A stretch of 45,383 nucleotides of DNA from Streptomyces sp. CT34 (GTDB lineage: Bacteria; Actinomycetota; Actinomycetes; Streptomycetales; Streptomycetaceae). Position numbers and translations under genes: made by a program. Under the pieces are notes generated by a model. That model saw nothing but the letters and a program-made list of their open reading frames with translations, did not search any database and was not told the origin of the DNA. Below, one piece after another: positions 34,704 through 43,241 of the stretch. Within the stretch, counting starts at the first letter, position 1, and every line of letters starts with the position of its first letter. The stretch is taken from assembly GCF_000805335.1 (NCBI RefSeq), contig NZ_KN708638.1:939971-985353 (forward strand). Reading direction: 5' to 3'.

Positions 34704-35464
34704 TGCTCGCAGGTGTCCAACATCTCGTCCAGCTCGGCCTTTTCCGGTTCGGTGACGTTCAGGTGGTAGAGGTGTTTGACGTCGGTCCAGGCCCGGGCGT
34801 AGGTGCACCAGTACGCGTGGCGCGGCGGGGCCCACTGGTCCGGGGACTGGTCGCCCTTCTGCCGGTTGGACCTGGCGGAGACCGCGATCAGTTGGGAATG
34901 GACCAGGTCGTTGGCGAACTTCCTGCGCTCGGGCGTCTCCCAGCGATCGGCTCCGGAGCGCCATGCGTTCGCCAGGGGCACGATGTGGTCGATGTCGAGT
35001 TGGCGGGCCTCGGTGAAGGTCTCGCCGTCGTACTCGCTGTACCACGTCCCGGAAATCGCCCGGCACATCTCGTCCTGCTTCACATCCTTTCCGTCGCGGG
35101 CAAGAACGACGTCCCGGGTGTTGCATTGTCCGTGTTGCTTGATCCAGTGCGGGAATTTCGCCCGGCTGTAGCCGTTCATGGAATGTGGCGCCGCTACGTG
35201 CAGTTCGGTCAGTTCCGTACGGACGACGCCGACGGGAGGCGGCTCCGGCAGTTCCAGGGGATCCGCGGGGTCCGCGGGGTCCGCGGTGTCCGCGGGGAGG
35301 GTGCTGGGGCCGGGTGCGGTGTGGGGATGGGGGTGGGGGTGGTGGTGGGGGTGGGGTGTGGGCGTGGGGTCGGCTACTGCGGCGGTTGATGTGGTCGGGG
35401 CAATGGCGAGAGCCAGCAAGGCTGTTGCGACGGTGGCACGGCGCCACCAGGAGTTTCCGAACAC
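34700..35464 (-). CDS. Secreted HNH endonuclease (DUF1524-like)
   Basis: This 254-aa protein starts with a Sec signal peptide (WWRRATVATALLALAIAP, then TSTAAVADP), followed by a His/Pro repeat segment (residues 37-49) and a Pro/Asp-rich linker. The nuclease part carries LDIDHIVPLANAWRSGA (the DH of the HNH motif), HSQLIAVSARSNRQKGDQ (the Asn) and Cys residues that may pair outside the cell. This is the GmrSD-C/DUF1524 pattern common in secreted actinobacterial nucleases. The start is GTG 35464. It probably scavenges or attacks extracellular DNA. Confidence 0.88.
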   Translation of the reverse strand: MFGNSWWRRATVATALLALAIAPTTSTAAVADPTPTPHPHHHPHPHPHTAPGPSTLPADTADPADPADPLELPEPPPVGVVRTELTELHVAAPHSMNGYSRAKFPHWIKQHGQCNTRDVVLARDGKDVKQDEMCRAISGTWYSEYDGETFTEARQLDIDHIVPLANAWRSGADRWETPERRKFANDLVHSQLIAVSARSNRQKGDQSPDQWAPPRHAYWCTYARAWTDVKHLYHLNVTEPEKAELDEMLDTCEQ

Positions 35465-35667
35465 ACAGAGAGCTTCACCAGGGAAAACGATTCGCCATCC
35501 CTGAATTCACTCCAAGGAGCGTCTTCTCCCATGGCGTGCATGTTTCGTTGAGCGGCGTGCGACGGCGGATATCAGCCACCGCCGAGTCCGGCGGATCCGG
35601 TTTCCCGTTCTCGGCCGAGCCCCCACCGCCGGCCCGCACGGCTCCTGGCCCGGCCCCGGGCCGCGCG

Positions 35668-36498
35668 CTACCCAGATGTCGTCCGGGCGCGCAGGGCCTG
35701 GACGGTCCAGGTGAGGGCCGGGGTCAGGCTCTCCGGGGGCGACCAGCCGTTGATCACGGAGAGCAGCTCCAGGTACCGCTCGCGACGAGGGTCGTTGCTG
35801 GTCTCCAGGCGGGTCAGAAGCTGACGCCGGAGGTCACTGTGACCGTGGCCGTGGTGACCCCTGCGGTTGCCGGTCCGGGCGTAGTGCGCCGTGAGGGCCG
35901 TGATGACGGGGTCGGCGGCGGGCGAGGCCGGGGCGACACCGGCTGCCAGGACCGGCGGGACCCGATCGCGGACGGTGGCGACGAGATCGCGTTCCGGGGT
36001 GGCAGCAGAGGCAGGAGTGGCGGCGCCGGTAGCGGCCGGGTCGGTGGGATCGGACGGACCGGTGGGTTCGGTGGGATCGGTGGGATCGGTGGGGTGATCG
36101 TCGCGCGGTGTGCGGTCGGCTGCGTGGTCCTCGGCCATGCTTCGCAGTACGGAGCGGAAGTCCGGGCACTGTGAGAGTTCGGCGAGCTCGACCCATGCGT
36201 GGAGCTGGTCGGTGGTGGGGTTTTCGGGCAGCTCCGGGGTCAATGTGCGGGTGATCGCGGCGTAGGGGGAGGCGGTGGCGGGCTCGCCTGCGTACGCCGC
36301 TGCTGTCCGGCTCCGTCGTCCCGGTCCGGCGTCCCGGTCCGGCGTCGCAGCCGCGGCCGGCACGTGTGCGGCCGGTGTCCGTAGCGGGCTGCCCGGGTGG
36401 TGCGCCGTGCCGGCATGTGTTTCGGCTGCACCCCGCGTACGTCCGAGGCCGGCCGCGGGCGGGGGCTTGGTGGCTCGGCCCGCCTGGTGACCGTTCAC
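35668..36498 (-). CDS. MerR-type effector domain without DNA-binding part
   Basis: The last 200 residues of this roughly 276-aa frame resemble the C-terminal part of actinobacterial MerR regulators (NPTTDQLHAWVELAELSQC, then PDFRSVLRSMAED, and RRERYLELLSVINGW near the end). The first 85 residues are Ala/Pro/Arg-rich and contain no MerR helix-turn-helix. A Thr/Asp/Pro repeat (DPTDPTEPTGPSDPTD) lies in the middle. The start is uncertain: GTG 36498 or TTG 36513, neither with a convincing SD. It may be a remnant whose HTH end was replaced, or a non-DNA-binding relative. Confidence 0.5.
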   Translation of the reverse strand: MNGHQAGRATKPPPAAGLGRTRGAAETHAGTAHHPGSPLRTPAAHVPAAAATPDRDAGPGRRSRTAAAYAGEPATASPYAAITRTLTPELPENPTTDQLHAWVELAELSQCPDFRSVLRSMAEDHAADRTPRDDHPTDPTDPTEPTGPSDPTDPAATGAATPASAATPERDLVATVRDRVPPVLAAGVAPASPAADPVITALTAHYARTGNRRGHHGHGHSDLRRQLLTRLETSNDPRRERYLELLSVINGWSPPESLTPALTWTVQALRARTTSG

Positions 36499-36585
36499 GT
36501 GTCGGTCGTCCAAGGTCTTCAAGGAGTTTCCCGAGCATGATTTCCTGGCCGGGACAGGCGGACCCTGCGGGCGCGGAGGCAGCTG

Positions 36586-38322
36586 GTGTCGGGATTGAGC
36601 GGGTTTCCCTCTCGGGGCGTGTGGCGGCGGCCGGCGCTGCGGTGGGTGGATGTCGTGGTGGCGGGGGCGCTGGTGGCCCTGCTGTACGGGCTGCTGCGAC
36701 TGGCGCCTTCGCTGAACGCGCCGTTCCTGCCCAGCACGGCGCCGAGCAGCGTGTCGACGGATCCGTCCCAGCTGCCGTTCTACGCGGTGCGGTCGCTGGT
36801 GCGGATGTTCGTCGCGCTGGTGGTATCGGTGCTGTTCACCTTTGTGTACGCCACCGCGGCGGCGCGGTTGCGCCGGGCCGAGAAGGTGCTGCTGCCGGTG
36901 CTGGACATCTTGCAGTCGGTGCCGGTGCTCGGGTTCCTGTCGGTGACGGTCACCGCGTTCATTCATCTCTTTCCGGGCTCCGAGCTGGGGCTGGAGTGCG
37001 CCTCGATCTTCGCGATCTTCACCGCGATGGCGTGGAACATGACGTTCGCCTTCTACTACTCGCTCATCTCGCAGCCGCGGGAGCTGGACGAGGCCGCGCG
37101 GGTGCTGCGGCTGACCAAGTGGCAGCGGTTCTGGCGGCTGGACGTGCCCAGCGGGGTCATCCCGCTGGTGTGGAACGGGATGATGAGCTTCGGGGGCGCC
37201 TGGTTCTTCCTGGCCGCCTCCGAGTCGATCTCGGTGCTCAACCACCAGTACGCGCTGCCCGGCGTGGGGTCGTACGCGGCGGCGGCGATCGCGCAGGGCG
37301 ATCTGGGCAGGGTGGGTATCGCCGTCGCGGTGATGGTGGTGCTGGTGATCGGGGTGAACGCGCTGTTCTGGCGGCCGGTCACGGCATGGTCGGAACGCTT
37401 CCGGGTGGAGGAGTCGCAGGCCGCGGAGCGCCCGCGCAGTGTGGTGCTGGACATGCTGCGCCGGTCGTCCGTACCGGGTCTGCTGGGCCGGCCGCTGAAG
37501 CGGTTGTGGCCCGCGCTCGACCGGGTCACCAGACCGTTCGGGCTGGCCGAGCACCCCATCGGGGTCTCCCCGGTGCGGGAGCGGACGGGGGATGTGTTCT
37601 TCGCCGGGGCGGTCAGCGTGCTGGTCGTCTACGGCGCGTGGAAGGCGTTCGGGTATGTGCACTCCACGGTGGGGCTCGGCGAGTTCGGCCACGCCCTGGC
37701 GCTGGGGGCGGCCACTTTCGGGCGGGTGGTGGTGCTGACCGTCGTCGCGACGCTGGTGTGGGTGCCGGTCGGGGTGTGGATCGGGATGAACCCGAAGGTG
37801 ACCCGGTTCGCGCAGCCGGTCGTGCAGGTGCTGGCCAGCTTCCCGGCGAACTTCCTCTTCCCGTTCGCCACCGCCGCGTTCGTGGCGCTGGGGATCTCCC
37901 TGAACGCCGGGGCGATCTTGCTGATGGCGCTGGGCGCGCAGTGGTACATCCTCTTCAATGTCATCGCGGGCGCGTCCGCGATCCCCTCCGATCTGCGGGA
38001 GTCGATGACGATGTTCCGGGTGGGCGGGCGGCTGCGCTGGCGCCGGTTCATCCTCCCGGCGATCTTCCCGTCGTACGTCACCGGTGGGATCACCGCGGCC
38101 GGCGGGGCCTGGAACGCCTCGATCGTCGCCGAGGTCGTCTCGTACGGGAACCACCACCTGACCGCGACCGGCCTCGGCGCGTACATCACCCAGGCCACCG
38201 CCACCGGGGACTTCCCGAAGATCCTCGTGGGCATCAGCGTGATGAGCCTGTACGTGGTCGCGGCGAACCGGCTGTTCTGGCGCCGGATGTACCGGCTGGC
38301 CGAGACCCGTTACGCCCTCTGA
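36586..38322 (+). CDS. Fused double permease of a nitrate/sulfonate-type ABC importer
   Basis: This 578-aa protein contains two permease domains in one chain (about 1-270 and 320-575), each with about six membrane helices. An EAA-loop motif is clear in the first (ELDEAARVLRLTKWQRFWRL) and a looser one in the second (DLRESMTMFRVGGRLRWRR). GGAGG lies 6 bases before GTG 36586. Such fusions form a whole translocation path with one ATPase dimer. The ATPase gene follows after 61 bases, and no binding-protein gene is nearby. The substrate is unknown. Confidence 0.9.
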   Translation: MSGLSGFPSRGVWRRPALRWVDVVVAGALVALLYGLLRLAPSLNAPFLPSTAPSSVSTDPSQLPFYAVRSLVRMFVALVVSVLFTFVYATAAARLRRAEKVLLPVLDILQSVPVLGFLSVTVTAFIHLFPGSELGLECASIFAIFTAMAWNMTFAFYYSLISQPRELDEAARVLRLTKWQRFWRLDVPSGVIPLVWNGMMSFGGAWFFLAASESISVLNHQYALPGVGSYAAAAIAQGDLGRVGIAVAVMVVLVIGVNALFWRPVTAWSERFRVEESQAAERPRSVVLDMLRRSSVPGLLGRPLKRLWPALDRVTRPFGLAEHPIGVSPVRERTGDVFFAGAVSVLVVYGAWKAFGYVHSTVGLGEFGHALALGAATFGRVVVLTVVATLVWVPVGVWIGMNPKVTRFAQPVVQVLASFPANFLFPFATAAFVALGISLNAGAILLMALGAQWYILFNVIAGASAIPSDLRESMTMFRVGGRLRWRRFILPAIFPSYVTGGITAAGGAWNASIVAEVVSYGNHHLTATGLGAYITQATATGDFPKILVGISVMSLYVVAANRLFWRRMYRLAETRYAL

Positions 38323-38383
38323 CGAGCCGGATGACCAGCGATGCCCGGCGCTCCCCCGTCCCTCTCCAGGCAGGATCCCTTCC

Positions 38384-39769
38384 GTGACCAGTAGCGAACT
38401 CCGCCCCGCCGATCCGCGTCCGACCGGGGACGTCATCATCCGGGCCGACGCGGTGACCAAGACGTTCACCACTCCCGACGGCCGGGCCCTGCCGGTGCTG
38501 GACGGGATCAGCTTCGAGCTGGCCGAGGGCGAGATCGTCGCGCTGCTGGGCAAGTCGGGGTCGGGCAAGTCCACGCTGCTGCGCTGTGCCGCCGGGCTGA
38601 TCGCACCCTCGACCGGCAGCGTCGCCTACCGGGGCACCCCGCTGACCGGCGCCAACCCGGGGGTGGCGATGGTCTTCCAGTCGTTCGCGCTGCTGCCCTG
38701 GCTGACGGTGCAGCAGAACGTCGAACTCGGCCTGGAGGCCCGCGGTATCGGCGAGGCGGAGCGCCGGCGGCGGGCGCTGAAGGCGATCGACCTGATCGGC
38801 CTGGACGGGTTCGAGAGCGCCTATCCCAAGGAGCTGTCCGGCGGGATGCGGCAGCGGGTCGGCTTCGCCCGCGGCATCGTCGTCGAGCCCGACGCGCTGC
38901 TGATGGACGAGCCGTTCTCCGCGCTGGACGTGCTGACCGCCGAGAACCTGCGTACCGAGCTGGTCGGCCTGTGGGAGGGGCACGAGGCGCCGGTCAAGTC
39001 CATCCTCATCGTCACCCACAACATCGAGGAGGCGGTGCTGCTGGCCGACCGGATCCTGGTGCTCTCCGCCAACCCGGGCCGCATCCAGGCCGAACTCACC
39101 GTCGGCCTCCCGCGCCCCCGCGACCGCCAGCACCCCCGCTTCGCGGCGCTGGTCGACACGGTCTACGACATCCTCACCGGCCGCGAGGAGGCCGCCGCCG
39201 CGGTGGTCGGTGCGGAGGCCGCCGCCGCGGCGGCCGGCGGGGCGGCACAGCGGCCGGCGCCCGCGCCGACGCCGATCAGCGCCCCGCTGCCGAATGTCAG
39301 CGTCGGCGGGCTGGCGGGCCTGCTGGAAATCCTGGTCGCCCGTGGCGGGGAGGACGGCCTGGCGGAGATCGCCGACGAGCTCAACTTCGAGGTCGACGAC
39401 CTCCTGCCGCTCGTCGACGCCGCCGTGCTGCTGAGCCTGGCCCGGACCGACGGCCCGCGGATCGTCGTCACCGACGCCGGCCGGGAGCTGGTCGCCGCCG
39501 ACATCCTCACCAGCAAGCAGCTCTTCGCCCGCCACGCCGCCACCCATGCCCCGCTGGTCCGCGCCATCGTCCAGGCGCTGGCCGCCACCGAGGACCACAC
39601 CCTGCGCGAGGACTTCTTCGTGGACCTGCTGGCCCGCGGCTTCTCCGCCGAGGAGGCGCGCCACCAGCTGGAGACCGCGGTGGACTGGGGCCGCTACGCC
39701 GAGCTGTACGACTACAACCGGGACGACGGCGAACTCACCCTGGAGCCGGGGGCGCAGACGGCACTGTGA
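38384..39769 (+). CDS. ABC ATPase with C-terminal AAA-associated domain
   Basis: This 461-aa ATPase partners the fused permease. Walker A GKSGSGKST, Q-loop MVFQSFALLPWLTV, signature LSGGMRQRV, Walker B ALLMDEPFSALD and an H-loop VTHNIEEAV are all intact. A poly-Ala/Pro linker (about 270-305) leads to an AAA-associated C-terminal domain (LLEILVARGGEDGLAEIADE and REDFFVDLLARGFSAEEA), known from nitrate/sulfonate-like importers and thought to regulate transport. GTG 38384 is the start; an SD-like GGATCCC lies upstream. Confidence 0.92.
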   Translation: MTSSELRPADPRPTGDVIIRADAVTKTFTTPDGRALPVLDGISFELAEGEIVALLGKSGSGKSTLLRCAAGLIAPSTGSVAYRGTPLTGANPGVAMVFQSFALLPWLTVQQNVELGLEARGIGEAERRRRALKAIDLIGLDGFESAYPKELSGGMRQRVGFARGIVVEPDALLMDEPFSALDVLTAENLRTELVGLWEGHEAPVKSILIVTHNIEEAVLLADRILVLSANPGRIQAELTVGLPRPRDRQHPRFAALVDTVYDILTGREEAAAAVVGAEAAAAAAGGAAQRPAPAPTPISAPLPNVSVGGLAGLLEILVARGGEDGLAEIADELNFEVDDLLPLVDAAVLLSLARTDGPRIVVTDAGRELVAADILTSKQLFARHAATHAPLVRAIVQALAATEDHTLREDFFVDLLARGFSAEEARHQLETAVDWGRYAELYDYNRDDGELTLEPGAQTAL

Positions 39770-39844
39770 CCCGGGGCCTGTCCGGTGGTTCAGGCCCCGG
39801 CATGCGGACGCCATCGGTTGGGCCGGCGGTGTCCTCGGCGGCGG

Positions 39845-40087
39845 CTACGGCTGCTGGGCAGCCGCCACGATGCGGTACGCGGCGGCCCACGGCAGCCCCA
39901 CGTACCGGGTCAGCCATGCCGCGTCGCGCCCCTGTTGGGCGAGGACGTAGGAGAGATGGACCCAGACGTCGTACGACGGCGGGGTGTCGGTCGCGAGCGC
40001 GGCGGGCGTCGGCGATTCGAGCAGATAGGTGCGCTCGATCCCGTCGTCCAGGACGAGGCGCAGGGCGTTGAGTGCAGGGCGGGTCAT
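39845..40087 (-). CDS. 80-aa conserved-looking hypothetical protein
   Basis: GGGAGGT precedes ATG 40087 by 5 bases. The protein starts MTRPALNALRLVLDDGIERT and ends with a helical segment (YVLAQQGRDAAWLTRYVGLP). It lacks membrane helices and metal motifs. It is 23 bases behind the VOC gene on the same strand and likely co-transcribed with it. I do not recognise a function. Confidence 0.7.
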   Translation of the reverse strand: MTRPALNALRLVLDDGIERTYLLESPTPAALATDTPPSYDVWVHLSYVLAQQGRDAAWLTRYVGLPWAAAYRIVAAAQQP

Positions 40088-40110
40088 GGCGTACCTCCCG
40101 GGAGTGCCGC

Positions 40111-40551
40111 TCAGGAAACGGACGCGACGGATGCGGCCGGCACGGCGTGTCCGGCGGGCGCCGGCAGTTCGGCGAGTCCGGCCGGCTCGATGGTCTCCAG
40201 GAATTCCAGGCGGTTGCCCACCGGGTCCTGGGTGTAGAAGCGGCGCTGGCCGAGCCGGCTGACGCACCAGACGACCGGGGCGCCGTTCCGCTCCAAGTGG
40301 TCGGCGAGCGCGTCGAGTTCGGTCACCCGGACCGCGGGGTGCGCCCTGCGCGGCGGGCGGAACCCGGTCTCGATGTCCACCCGGATCTGCACCTGGCCGC
40401 CGTCGGCCTGGAACCAGCAGCCACCGTGCCGGGCGAGCCCGGTCGGTTTGGGGACCTCCGTCATCTGGAGCGCGGTGAGGTAGAAGGTGCGCAGGACGTC
40501 CTCGGAGCCGGCCGGGGCGGCCAGCTGGACGTGGTCGAGTGCGACGAACAT
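40111..40551 (-). CDS. VOC-family (glyoxalase-fold) protein
   Basis: This 146-aa protein has the VOC fold outline: LDHVQLAAPAGSEDVLRTFY at the start, WFQADGGQVQIRVD in the middle and YTQDPVGNRLEFLE at the end, where His5-region and Glu residues are likely metal ligands. The family includes glyoxalase-like enzymes and antibiotic-sequestering proteins; no closer call can be made. GGAGG lies 12 bases before ATG 40551. An upstream small ORF and two hairpins separate it from its probable promoter. Confidence 0.88.
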   Translation of the reverse strand: MFVALDHVQLAAPAGSEDVLRTFYLTALQMTEVPKPTGLARHGGCWFQADGGQVQIRVDIETGFRPPRRAHPAVRVTELDALADHLERNGAPVVWCVSRLGQRRFYTQDPVGNRLEFLETIEPAGLAELPAPAGHAVPAASVASVS

Positions 40552-40574
40552 GGTGAACGGACCTCCGTTCGCTG

Positions 40575-40614
40575 TCCCTTGGTCAGGGGGACAGCCCCTT
40601 GGTCAGGGGGGGAG
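40575..40614 (-). promoter_or_regulatory. Two tandem hairpins (CCCTTGGTCAGGGGG repeats) before the VOC gene
   Basis: The word CCCTTGGTCAGGGGG occurs twice with a 20-base period. In the leftward RNA one copy folds as CTGTCCC...GGGACAG (7 bp, loop 9) and the other as CCCC...GGGG. Because the repeats are alike, the left arm of one can also pair with the right arm of the other, so alternative structures are possible. They lie between the small ORF and the VOC start. Confidence 0.55.
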
Positions 40615-40635
40615 TCGAGGGCCCGCGGCAGGGGG

Positions 40636-40713
40636 CTACCGCGTGCCGGAAGAGTGCGAGGACAAGCGAAGGGCGGGCCGATGATGGCCCGGACTACTGC
40701 AACTGCAATCCAT
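40636..40713 (-). CDS. 25-aa upstream ORF (Cys/Ser/His-rich)
   Basis: ATG 40713 is preceded by GGAAGGAGG, one of the best SDs in the window. The 25-aa product begins MDCSCSSPGHH and is rich in Ser, Cys, His and Arg. It ends 84 bases before the VOC gene on the same strand. It may be a leader peptide whose translation affects the following hairpins, or simply a short gene. Confidence 0.5.
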   Translation of the reverse strand: MDCSCSSPGHHRPALRLSSHSSGTR

Positions 40714-40873
40714 GTCTCTCGCCTCCTTCCGGCCCGGGACGCCTGCGGTGCGCGTCTGTGACGGCTCGACTCGGCGAAGAGCACGCGACCGGTCCGGCGG
40801 CACCGGCCGGCCTGCCCACCTCACCGGTGTTCGAGGGGGCCTCCGCGAAGGGGCCTCTCTGCAAGCCTCAAAG

Positions 40874-40904
40874 AGTGTAGGCCCGGGTTCGGACGGCGGT
40901 GCAA
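40874..40904 (-). promoter_or_regulatory. Possible leftward promoter for the uORF-VOC transcript
   Basis: TACACT (40879-40874 on the minus strand) is a good -10 box, with TTGCAC 19 bases upstream as a possible -35. Transcription from here would leave about 310 bases before the VOC gene, which the small ORF and hairpins occupy. The rest of 40714-41055 shows no gene. Confidence 0.35.
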
Positions 40905-40988
40905 CTGCTTGGCGGTTTCTTAACTGACCGGCAATGTGTGTACGGGATCGGCGATGTTCGGGATCGGCCACGTACCCGTCGCAGCGAA

Positions 40989-41033
40989 GCGAGTGCGGTC
41001 CCCCTCCCCCGCGGGGAGAAGGACCGCACTCGC
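40989..41033. terminator. Terminator-like hairpin after gamma-glutamyltransferase gene
   Basis: GCGAGTGCGGTCC (40989-41001) pairs perfectly with GGACCGCACTCGC (41021-41033), with a CCCCGCGGGG element in the loop. It lies 22 bases beyond the stop of the leftward gene. Confidence 0.7.
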
Positions 41034-41055
41034 CATCGACCCGGACCGGATCGGC

Positions 41056-42921
41056 TCACCGGGCCCTGTGGACGACCATGGCGGATCCTCCCCCGCGCCG
41101 GACGGGTTCGGCGACCGCCTGGATCGTGCCCTTGGGCCGGAACTCCAGCGCGGCCACCGCGCCGATCTCCGGCGACGGGGTGAAGGCCGGCGGTGCCAGC
41201 ACGAACTTCTGGCCGAGGGCTTCCAACGCGGCGCGGTCGGGCGACTTGAGGAAGGCGGGTTCGGCTTCGGTCGTGGCCCCGTTCCGCTGCGAGACACGCG
41301 GCGCGGCCACCGCCTGCGGCAGGGTCATACCCAGGTCGATCCGGTTGACCAGGGTCTGGAGCACGGTGGTGATGATGGTCGCGCCGCCCGGCGAGCCGAC
41401 GGCGAGGTACGGCTTGCCGTCCTTCAGCACGATCGTCGGAGACATGCTGCTGCGGGGCCGCTTGCCGCCGTCCGGGAGGTTCGGGTCGGGTACACCGGCC
41501 GAGATCGGCGCGAAGTCGAAGTCGGTCAGCTCGTTGTTGAGCAGGAATCCGCGTCCCGGCACGGTGATGGCCGAGCCGCCGGTCTGCTCGATGGTGAGGG
41601 TGTACGAGACCACGTTGCCCCAGCGGTCGGCGGTGACCAGATGGGTCGTCGACGGCCCTTCATGGGCCCCCGGGCTGCCGGTGCCGGCGACGCAGCGCGA
41701 GCCCGGCCTGCTCGGGTCCGCGGGAGCCAGCGGGCTGGTGAGCGCCGCTTTCGGATTGATCAGGCAGGCCCGGTCCCTGGCGAACTTCTTGGCGAGCAGC
41801 CCCTTGGTCGGAACCCGCGAGAAGGCGGGGTCGCCCACCCAGCGGTTCCGGTCGGCGAAGGCGATCCGGCTGGCTTCCAGGTAGTGGTGCAGCGCCTGGA
41901 CCCGGTCGGCCGGCGAGAGGCGGAAGTTCTCCAGGATGTTCAGGGCCTCGCCCACCGTGGTGCCGCCCGAGGACGACGGCGCCATGCCGTAGACGTCCAG
42001 CCCGCGGTAGGCGGTCTTGGTGGGGGCCTGCCCCAGGGCGTGGTAGCCCGCCAGGTCCTTGGGCTGCATCAGCCCGGCACGCACCGCGGGCGCCCCGGCG
42101 GCCATCGGCGGCTTCTGCACGGTCTTGACCACGTCCCGGCCGATGTCGCCGTGGTAGACGGCGCCGACTCCCTTGCGGGCGAGCTCGCGATACGTACGGG
42201 CCAGGTCCGGGTTGCGGAAGCGCGAACCCACCACGGGCAGTTTCCCGCCCGGCAGGAACAGCTCGTGGGTGGAGCTGAACTGCCGGAACCGGGCCTCGTT
42301 CATCTTGGTCTGGGCACGGAACTGGTCGCTGACCACAAAGCCATTGCGGGCGATGGCGGTCGCCGGTTTGAGGGCCTTGGCCAGCGAGATGGTCCCCCAG
42401 TCGCGCAGCGCCTTCTGCCACAGGGCGGGGGTGCCCGGAACGCCCACCGACAGCCCGGAGTTGACCGCGGTGTTGAAGGCGATCGGCTTGCCCGTCGACG
42501 GGTCGATGAAGGAATTCGGCCGCATGCGGGCCGGCGCGGTCTCGCGGCCGTCGATGGTGCGGATCTGATGGGAGCGGGCGTTGTACGAGACCAGGTAGCC
42601 GCCGCCCCCCACGCCCGCCGAGTAGGGCTCGACCACGCCGAGCGCCGCTGCGGTGGCGACCGCCGCGTCCACGGCGTTGCCACCGTGCTTGAGTACGTCC
42701 ATACCGGCCTGGGTGGCGTACGGGTTCACGCTGGAGACCGCACCGCCGTTCCCCACGGCGACGGCCTGCTTGGCGGGGGGCCGCTGCCCGGCCCCGGCAG
42801 CGGAACCCGCGGCGGACGGATCCGAGGGGGCCGCGCCGAGGGCGGTGGCGGGAACGAGGAAGGGGACGGTGACCACAGTCGCCGCGGTGACGGCAGCGGC
42901 AAGGACACGACGAACAGTCAT
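41056..42921 (-). CDS. ggt: Gamma-glutamyltransferase
   Basis: This 621-aa secreted enzyme cleaves gamma-glutamyl bonds such as those of glutathione. A signal peptide (RRVLAAAVTAATVVTVPFLV, then ATALGA) leads to the family body: GGNAVDAAVATAAALGVVEP, SAGVGGGGYLV and DGRETAP. The Thr that both cuts the precursor and acts as nucleophile is in GPSTTHLVTAD (about residue 425). RPRSSMSPTIV and VGSPGG are in the small subunit. The SD GGAG lies 5 bases before ATG 42921. It is divergent from a D-aminopeptidase gene. Confidence 0.94.
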   Translation of the reverse strand: MTVRRVLAAAVTAATVVTVPFLVPATALGAAPSDPSAAGSAAGAGQRPPAKQAVAVGNGGAVSSVNPYATQAGMDVLKHGGNAVDAAVATAAALGVVEPYSAGVGGGGYLVSYNARSHQIRTIDGRETAPARMRPNSFIDPSTGKPIAFNTAVNSGLSVGVPGTPALWQKALRDWGTISLAKALKPATAIARNGFVVSDQFRAQTKMNEARFRQFSSTHELFLPGGKLPVVGSRFRNPDLARTYRELARKGVGAVYHGDIGRDVVKTVQKPPMAAGAPAVRAGLMQPKDLAGYHALGQAPTKTAYRGLDVYGMAPSSSGGTTVGEALNILENFRLSPADRVQALHHYLEASRIAFADRNRWVGDPAFSRVPTKGLLAKKFARDRACLINPKAALTSPLAPADPSRPGSRCVAGTGSPGAHEGPSTTHLVTADRWGNVVSYTLTIEQTGGSAITVPGRGFLLNNELTDFDFAPISAGVPDPNLPDGGKRPRSSMSPTIVLKDGKPYLAVGSPGGATIITTVLQTLVNRIDLGMTLPQAVAAPRVSQRNGATTEAEPAFLKSPDRAALEALGQKFVLAPPAFTPSPEIGAVAALEFRPKGTIQAVAEPVRRGGGSAMVVHRAR

Positions 42922-43241
42922 AAACGCTCCGTAAACCTCGGGTGCTGAGGGGGTACCGAAACCCTGTCAGCGAGTGACGGCACCAGCAACGAATGGCGAA
43001 AAGAATTGCGCTAAACCTGAGGTTCCCGGCCAGTAGGCGGCCGGAAATCCTCCCCTGTGCCGCCCCGGCCGCGACGCCGCTGCCCCGATGGCGAGAAGCG
43101 CCCCCTTGCCGGCGCCCGCCGCTTGCCGGGCCGTCGGATACGGCACTAGCTTCGCCCCGCGCCGAGGCCCCGGTGACCTCGGACCAACCCGCAGCGACCT
43201 CGACGGAACACCGGACGGACCACCAGTGGGAGTGCGCCAGG
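42922..43241. promoter_or_regulatory. ggt/dppA divergent region with TTGCCG-N18-TAGCTT promoter
   Basis: No gene is seen in these 320 bases. TTGCCG (43123-43128) and TAGCTT (43147-43152) are 18 bases apart and would drive the rightward aminopeptidase gene about 80 bases later. The part next to ggt is AT-richer (about 42990-43020), and its leftward promoter probably lies there. Confidence 0.5.

Noticed and set aside
35668..38574. A 968-codon minus-strand frame.
   Set aside because: The part beyond about 36513 is antisense to the fused permease and is Asp/His/Gln/Arg-rich noise. Only the 3' portion resembles a real protein.
40989..41033. Inverted repeat considered as an insertion-sequence end.
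   Set aside because: There is no transposase or second copy. Its place just past a stop codon makes it a terminator.
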